From: Galeruca laticollis
Taxonomy: Eukaryota; Arthropoda; Insecta; Coleoptera; Chrysomelidae
Reading direction: 5' to 3'
DNA: 64,000 nt
Assembly: GCA_963921935.1 (NCBI GenBank)
Contig: OY998179.1
Location: 20,023,114 to 20,087,113, forward strand
The notes below the pieces were generated by a model, which saw only the letters and a program-made list of their open reading frames with translations, had not been told where the DNA came from and searched no databases. Both the position numbers and the translations under genes were made by a program. Shown piece by piece: positions 59,661-64,000 of this stretch (position 1 is its first letter; the number at the start of each line of letters is the position of its first letter).

Positions 59661-59844
59661 ACAGTTGATTGTTGTATGTAGTCATATTTTTATTTGACAT
59701 TTGACTTTAATCTTGAAACGAATTATAAATAAAATGATCTAGCGTTGTTCTAGCTAGCAAATTATTATATTAAATGTTCATAAAGGTAAATTAGAATGAA
59801 TTATATATTAAAAATATTAATGAATAAAGTACGCTAACCTTTAT

Positions 59845-60475
59845 TGGAAAAAGGTTAAAAATTCTAAAAAATTGACAATAGTTTCGATATTACCTAAATA
59901 TCCTCGTCAGAATGACAGAAGTTACATTTCATTTGATGTCTACCTGATGTTTAATTATTTTTAGCTAGTCCAAGAAGTGACCTATCTTGTGATTGACTTA
60001 ATATATGTTAATAGAAAAAAGAATATATGATATTACAAATATTAAAGCTTCAATATTATTAGCCCTATGGGGATATCCTGGATATCATTTTTCCCAAATA
60101 AGATCAGTATAACTGTGCATTGATATAGAAAACCAGGAAAACTATATCTGCTGATCTTTACAATTATCACTTAAGAAGACAGTTTAAAAGTGGAGAACTC
60201 CCTAGATTTATCTGTTAATTGACGATTTCATATTGTGGGTTTCTTAAGTGTCTTCTAATTTCCAATTCTTCAAGGAAATCCAGTTCTTGTTTCTTATCAC
60301 AAATATGTAGTACTTCTAGTTCTGTGTTAGGTGTCAATGAATGATTGGTGTCAAGTAGATGTATGGCGTAGTGGGATTTATCTGGTTGTTTTAATCTGTA
60401 TGCTCGTAAGTGTTCACTGTATCGGATTTCAAAATTTCTAAGGCTCTGACCCAAATAGACAGATTGGGGGAGCAT
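59845..60475 (-). pseudogene. Penelope-like element family A, GIY-YIG domain and 3' end
   Basis: Minus strand 60,475-60,215 is open for 86 codons: SVYLGQSLRNFEIRYSEHLR, KSHYAIHLLDTNHSLT, ELEVLHICDKKQELDFLEEL, EIRRHLRNPQYEIVN. This is most of a GIY-YIG nuclease (YLGQS for YIGQT, and the R...EH helix). Upstream RT is replaced by an RTE fragment. Downstream on the minus strand the tail includes AAGATCAGCAGATATAG, GGATATCC and a hammerhead-like core at 59,881-59,910. It ends near 59,845 without the outer terminal repeat seen at 25.3 kb. Confidence 0.82.
59881..59910 (-). ncRNA. Hammerhead-like core in PLE tail
   Basis: Minus strand: CTGACGA, one unpaired G, GATATT-TAGGT-AATATC (perfect 6-bp stem II), GAAAC. 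The best stem II among the PLE copies here. Stems I and III not resolved by eye. Confidence 0.48.
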
Positions 60476-60479
60476 CTGC

Positions 60480-60831
60480 TTATTCGATATTGGGTGGCAC
60501 CGTTCTCACTTCATCAAACAGTTGTTTAATGTATTCTTCCCGACTTCTCTACTATAACTCGGCCTTGGTTATCCTTAAGTACATTAACTGTTCTTCTCTT
60601 CACTGTTCCCGCCACTTCCTTTACCTTCATGTGCATATTAAAGTTATCACATTTAGCTTGACATTCTTCGATTTCCATACATTTTTCCAATTTCTCTTCT
60701 TCTTTGGCTGTTCTTATTTTCGCCGCCCTTATTTCTTTTTGTATGTTCATGTATTCTCTCTTATTATCTTTTTGGATTAGAGTGAGAAAAAAGATTGGAA
60801 CAGTAAAATCGGCAAAGTGATCTGGAAGCAA
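60480..60831 (-). pseudogene. RTE-like LINE fragment between endonuclease and RT
   Basis: Reads KREYMNIQKEIRAAKIRTAK, EEKLEKCMEIEECQAKCDNF, TVNVLKDNQGRVIVEKSGRI, then EEYIKQLFDEVRTVPP. The charged helical run leading into YI.QLF.DER is the pre-RT linker of RTE-type LINEs. It stops at the PLE at about 60,478. It and the C-terminal piece at 59.2-59.5 kb may come from one element split by the PLE, but the RT between them is missing. Confidence 0.65.
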
Positions 60832-60839
60832 TAGACTGT

Positions 60840-62845
60840 GTCCCTGTTTTCTCTTGTTTTACTTTAGTATACGTAATGGTTTAATTTTATTTCCTCCATT
60901 TCTTTTTTTCCTATTTTACGACCCACAATTAGTCGTAGGACATAGGTAGTATATCTAAATTAACAGTGTTCGGCAGTAAAATAGCATTAGGACAGTGAAC
61001 GTGGAAGGAGTGATAAGTACCATGATATATTTATTCGAATTTCGAAGATATCAAAAAAATTAATCAAAATCTCGTGTTCGAACGATAAAAACAGAAGACC
61101 CCTTGTATAATTAGAACTTGTAGAACGTCGCTGTTATAATTGATGTAACATACGAGAATCCGGACGTTACTAACATTCCTCGTAATAAATTCCTTGTAAC
61201 TGCATTAATTAACTAATCCACAGATTAAATTAGTATCGTGTATAATGCAGATTAACAGCGATGTCATCTGATTATCACCTGATAATAATCAACTAATATT
61301 TCAGAGATGAAGACAATTTGTTAGGCACGAAAATATTACCTTCATATTGTTTAATCCAAGCAACAGGGAATTTGTTGAGACAAAGAACGGTTCTTCATGA
61401 GTGTAATCTTTTGACAAGATAATAAATACTATTTAATAATTTTATAATAACTATTTATACCGAAATATTGCATTTTTTCATTAATAACATCAACACTAAT
61501 TAATTAATCTCAATTTATTGATGATTTGTAGCCATTAGATCAGGAATAAAATGAGCCATCACTAGACCTAATCGGGTAATAAGAGGCTTAGAAAATTTGG
61601 AAAAACTGAAATAGTGTATTCTATATCAAGGGTGGAATAAACAAAATTCTACACGACTAGAATGACTTGTTTTCCGAGCCGTGGGCGAGAGAAACGATTC
61701 TTCGAGTGTAGAATTTTGTATGTATCTATGTAGTTTGTGTTTACTCATGTTTACTGTTAGTTACATCAGGGTAATAGTAAATTTTATTGACTGTACGTAC
61801 GTTTATGAGAATAAAAAGTGTCATGATCATGAGAAAAAATATCTTTCAATTAATAGTTTCTCAGACTTTAAGGGGGTTCTCGAATAATATCTGGAACTAC
61901 TAAAATTCTCTGCAAATTTTGTGGGTTTAATTTTCAACCGATTCCAAAAAATGAAACATTTTTGAATTTAAAAAATAATACCTATGCCTTATTGACGTTC
62001 GATTTTTAAAATTCGAATCAGTTATAGTTAAAACCACAAACTGAAAAATATGAATTTAAAAAAAAATAAAGTTAAAAAATTCAATCTCATCAAAGCATAG
62101 ATATTCTTATTCAGAATTTAAAACTGTTTACATTTTTAAAATCAGTTAAGTAATAAGCTCAAAAAATTGATAAAAAGTTTTATTGTTTCCTTAAAAATTA
62201 CAGAAATTTAAAATTGAAATATGGTATGCACGCACGTGTCTACCTAGTTATCGGCAGTGAGATGAGTCTTGTAGGGGAAAGGTGGGTCGACTGCTGACGA
62301 CAAGAAACTATCTTTTTTTATCAAATCAGTATAGTTGGTATATTTATTAATTATAGTAATACATTTATGTTAGTTATACGTGATGAAAAAATTCAAAATA
62401 TCAAGTATGTAAATACGAAATTCACATTTCAGTATTGATTATTTGAAGCAAGCGAAAATTTTTAAAAATTTGAAAATAGGTACTGGCAGAATTTATGTCT
62501 GCTATAATAATATAATATAATATACTTTACTTTGCTATGGAAATGGAGTTATACAGTATGTAGATGGTCTTCGCAGTTGCAGTTTAGTGGTTTACGTTTT
62601 GTGTACGAATACTTTGTTTTATTCTTACAGACTTTTCAAATAATAGTTGTAAGTTGTAAATTTGTGTAGAAGTTGCGTAGTAGGTACTTTTTTAGTTTTG
62701 TGTGTTTTGGTTAAATGTTCGGATATTATTTTTATTTTTATTAGTTAAACATATTATGACATTTAATGTTAAAAATGAGCCCTAAAACTCGAAAAACTAG
62801 TACTAGGAGTCGGAAACTTTTGGCGTTGAGGTAAGAAAAATTGTT
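60840..62845. other. AT-rich spacer, nothing recognised
   Basis: No domain recognised. A 68-codon frame at 61,681-61,887 shows no motif and is not called. Confidence 0.4.
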
Positions 62846-62930
62846 TTTATAATTCGCGTATAAAAGAGACTTCATTATAAATGTTACAATGAAATCTTTA
62901 TGAACACTTTTTTAGTAATTTTTTATGCCA
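62846..62930 (+). repeat. Dispersed repeat, copy 2 (TATAATTCGCGTATAAAAGA)
   Basis: Same orientation as the copy at 59,568-59,660, with TATAATTCGCGTATAAAAGA and ACTTTTTTAGTAATTTTT conserved. Confidence 0.65.
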
Positions 62931-63112
62931 TACAGTCTGGCGTAGCTCTAGCTAGATTGAATATTATATGTATTTATAATTTTGATAAACGCTAAAACAA
63001 GAATAAAATGAAAAAAACAAACAGTTTTAACTATTTAAACTAATTTTTCTGCACGTATACATTACGGAAGCTGTGTGTTTATATATGAGACACCTTGAAC
63101 AATATCCAATCA

Positions 63113-63335
63113 TAACCCGTAACCCGTATCATGGGGTCTGTGAGACACTTGTCAACAAGTCCCGCACACCCGCTCCCCCACTTCTTCCTATATCATTCTG
63201 CCGTTCCATCTACTTTTAAGTTGGGCCAACAGCAGTGCGCTTGAAGATTTTGAGCGATATAGGTGAACGTACGCGTGAATTATTTCGAGTTAAAGTACGA
63301 AAGTGTCTGTGAGACCCCTTTGTACGGGTTAAGTA
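63113..63335. repeat. Possible piggyBac end region (imperfect inverted repeats)
   Basis: ACCCGTATCATGGGGTCTGT (63,120) and the later CTGTGAGACCCCTTTGTACG / GGGTTAA (63,306-63,333) are imperfect mirror or inverted variants of one motif, upstream of the transposase. GGTTAAG contains TTAA, the piggyBac target, but the true end cannot be fixed without the far end. Confidence 0.3.
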
Positions 63336-63358
63336 ACTTTTTAAAAAATACGTTTAGA

Positions 63359-64000
63359 ATGGATTCTGCTCCGGGGCCGTCTAAACGTGTTCGGTTTAAT
63401 GATAAACAGTTTGAAGAGACTGTGAAACGATGGTATGATGAAGTAGACAGTGATTTTAGCGACATAGATGTTTGTGATAGTGATTACGCAATCGAAAGTG
63501 ATCACGATAGTGAGTCGGAGCTTGACTGCGAGGAACCTGATGAAACTAGTTTGAAAGATGATCAAGAAGTTATTAGAGGTAATGAAGACCTAGACAGCGA
63601 CGATGACGAAAATGATGAGTATGAAGAGAGGCAAGAAGCGAATCGAAAATCCTATTATGGAAAAAATAAGTATAAGTGGAGTGCAGAACCTCATGTCAGC
63701 CGCAGTCGCACTATGAAGCACAACATTGTAGTTCAGTTACCTGGATTGCGTAAAATGGCTAAGCAGCGCTTACAGATTTCTCCCACAGCAGCATCCGCAT
63801 GGGGCCTTCTTTTTCAACATGACATTTTGTAGCAAATAGTGCAATGGACCAATGAAAAAATTGGAACTAAGCGGATAAAATATGCTGATCAAAAATTAGC
63901 GTGGATTCAAGACACTGATTTAGTTGAAATAAATGCGTTCTTAGGTCTGCTGATTTATACATCCGTGTTTAAGTCTAACCACGAAAATATAGAGACCATT
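63359..64000 (+). pseudogene. piggyBac-type transposase, N-terminal part (runs off window)
   Basis: Start chosen at ATG 63,359 (MDSAPGPSKRVRF); an in-frame upstream ATG at 63,263 is less likely. The first 95 residues are very acidic (Asp/Glu/Ser-rich), usual for piggyBac transposases. Then YYGKNKYKWSAEP, HNIVVQLPGLRKMA, ASAWGLLFQHDIL, and, after an in-frame TAG at 63,830-63,832, QIVQWTNEKI, DTDLVEINAFLGLLIYTSVF, KSNHENIETI up to the edge. The piggyBac fold (DDE_Tnp_1_7) excises precisely at TTAA. Catalytic Asp residues lie beyond the window. The TAG sits where family members usually have an acidic or polar residue after the hydrophobic DEIL-type motif. Confidence 0.85.

Noticed and set aside
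61681..61887. 68-codon plus-strand frame
   Set aside because: Begins with a non-ATG codon, hydrophobic and Lys-rich by composition only, no homologue recognised.

Overview
The window looks like arthropod, most likely insect, nuclear DNA. It is AT-rich and contains almost no host coding sequence. It is packed with decayed transposable elements of kinds that coexist in insect genomes: I/jockey, jockey, R1, RTE and CR1/L2-type LINEs, Penelope-like elements (PLEs), a Ty3/gypsy integrase and a solo LTR, and PIF/Harbinger, pogo, hAT, piggyBac and Tc1/mariner-type DNA transposons. The species cannot be fixed from sequence alone; a beetle is a weak guess. The only recognisable host-type gene is an intronless, broken ubiquitin-specific protease copy at 1.3-3.6 kb (minus strand).

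Layout. 0-0.4 kb: hairpin element. 1.1-3.7 kb: USP pseudogene lodged between two halves of a PLE terminal repeat. 5.2-10.4 kb: near full-length I/jockey-group LINE (gag, endonuclease, RT, RNase H) with a 179-bp PLE-derived insertion flanked by a 13-bp target duplication. 10.8-13.1 kb: PLE 3' parts in inverted array, then two tandem 474-bp units each carrying a hammerhead-ribozyme-like motif, then a (TA)n tract. 15.1-23.2 kb: two PIF/Harbinger elements in inverted orientation, with a solo LTR (TSD ATAT) between them. 22,970-32,927: a direct tandem duplication, period exactly 4,979 bp, nearly identical, with breakpoints inside unrelated transposons. 32.9-38.8 kb: LINE and PLE fragments, including a jockey-like element on the minus strand. 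38.8-43.3 kb: one PLE end split by a pogo-type transposon (TSD TA) and by a Tc1/mariner-type element that holds a second one inside it. 44.2 kb: second LTR fragment. 45.9-48.0 kb: R1-clade LINE. 48.0-57.0 kb: gypsy integrase split between the halves of its HHCC zinc finger by an 8.3-kb hAT element (perfect 8-bp TSD AATAAAAC), which itself carries a foldback element, a hairpin MITE and a nearly complete CR1/L2-type LINE. 59-61 kb: RTE-like LINE and PLE pieces. 63.3-64.0 kb: start of a piggyBac transposase running off the window.

Nothing here works as a gene pathway. The interest lies in nested insertion history that can be read from target duplications and restored reading frames, in the recent 5-kb tandem duplication, and in recurrent hammerhead-ribozyme-like motifs. 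The latter occur in PLE ends and, in the most canonical form, in the 474-bp tandem units, which resemble the retrozyme-type repeats known from plants and animals. All frameshifts and folds were found by eye, without alignment or folding software.
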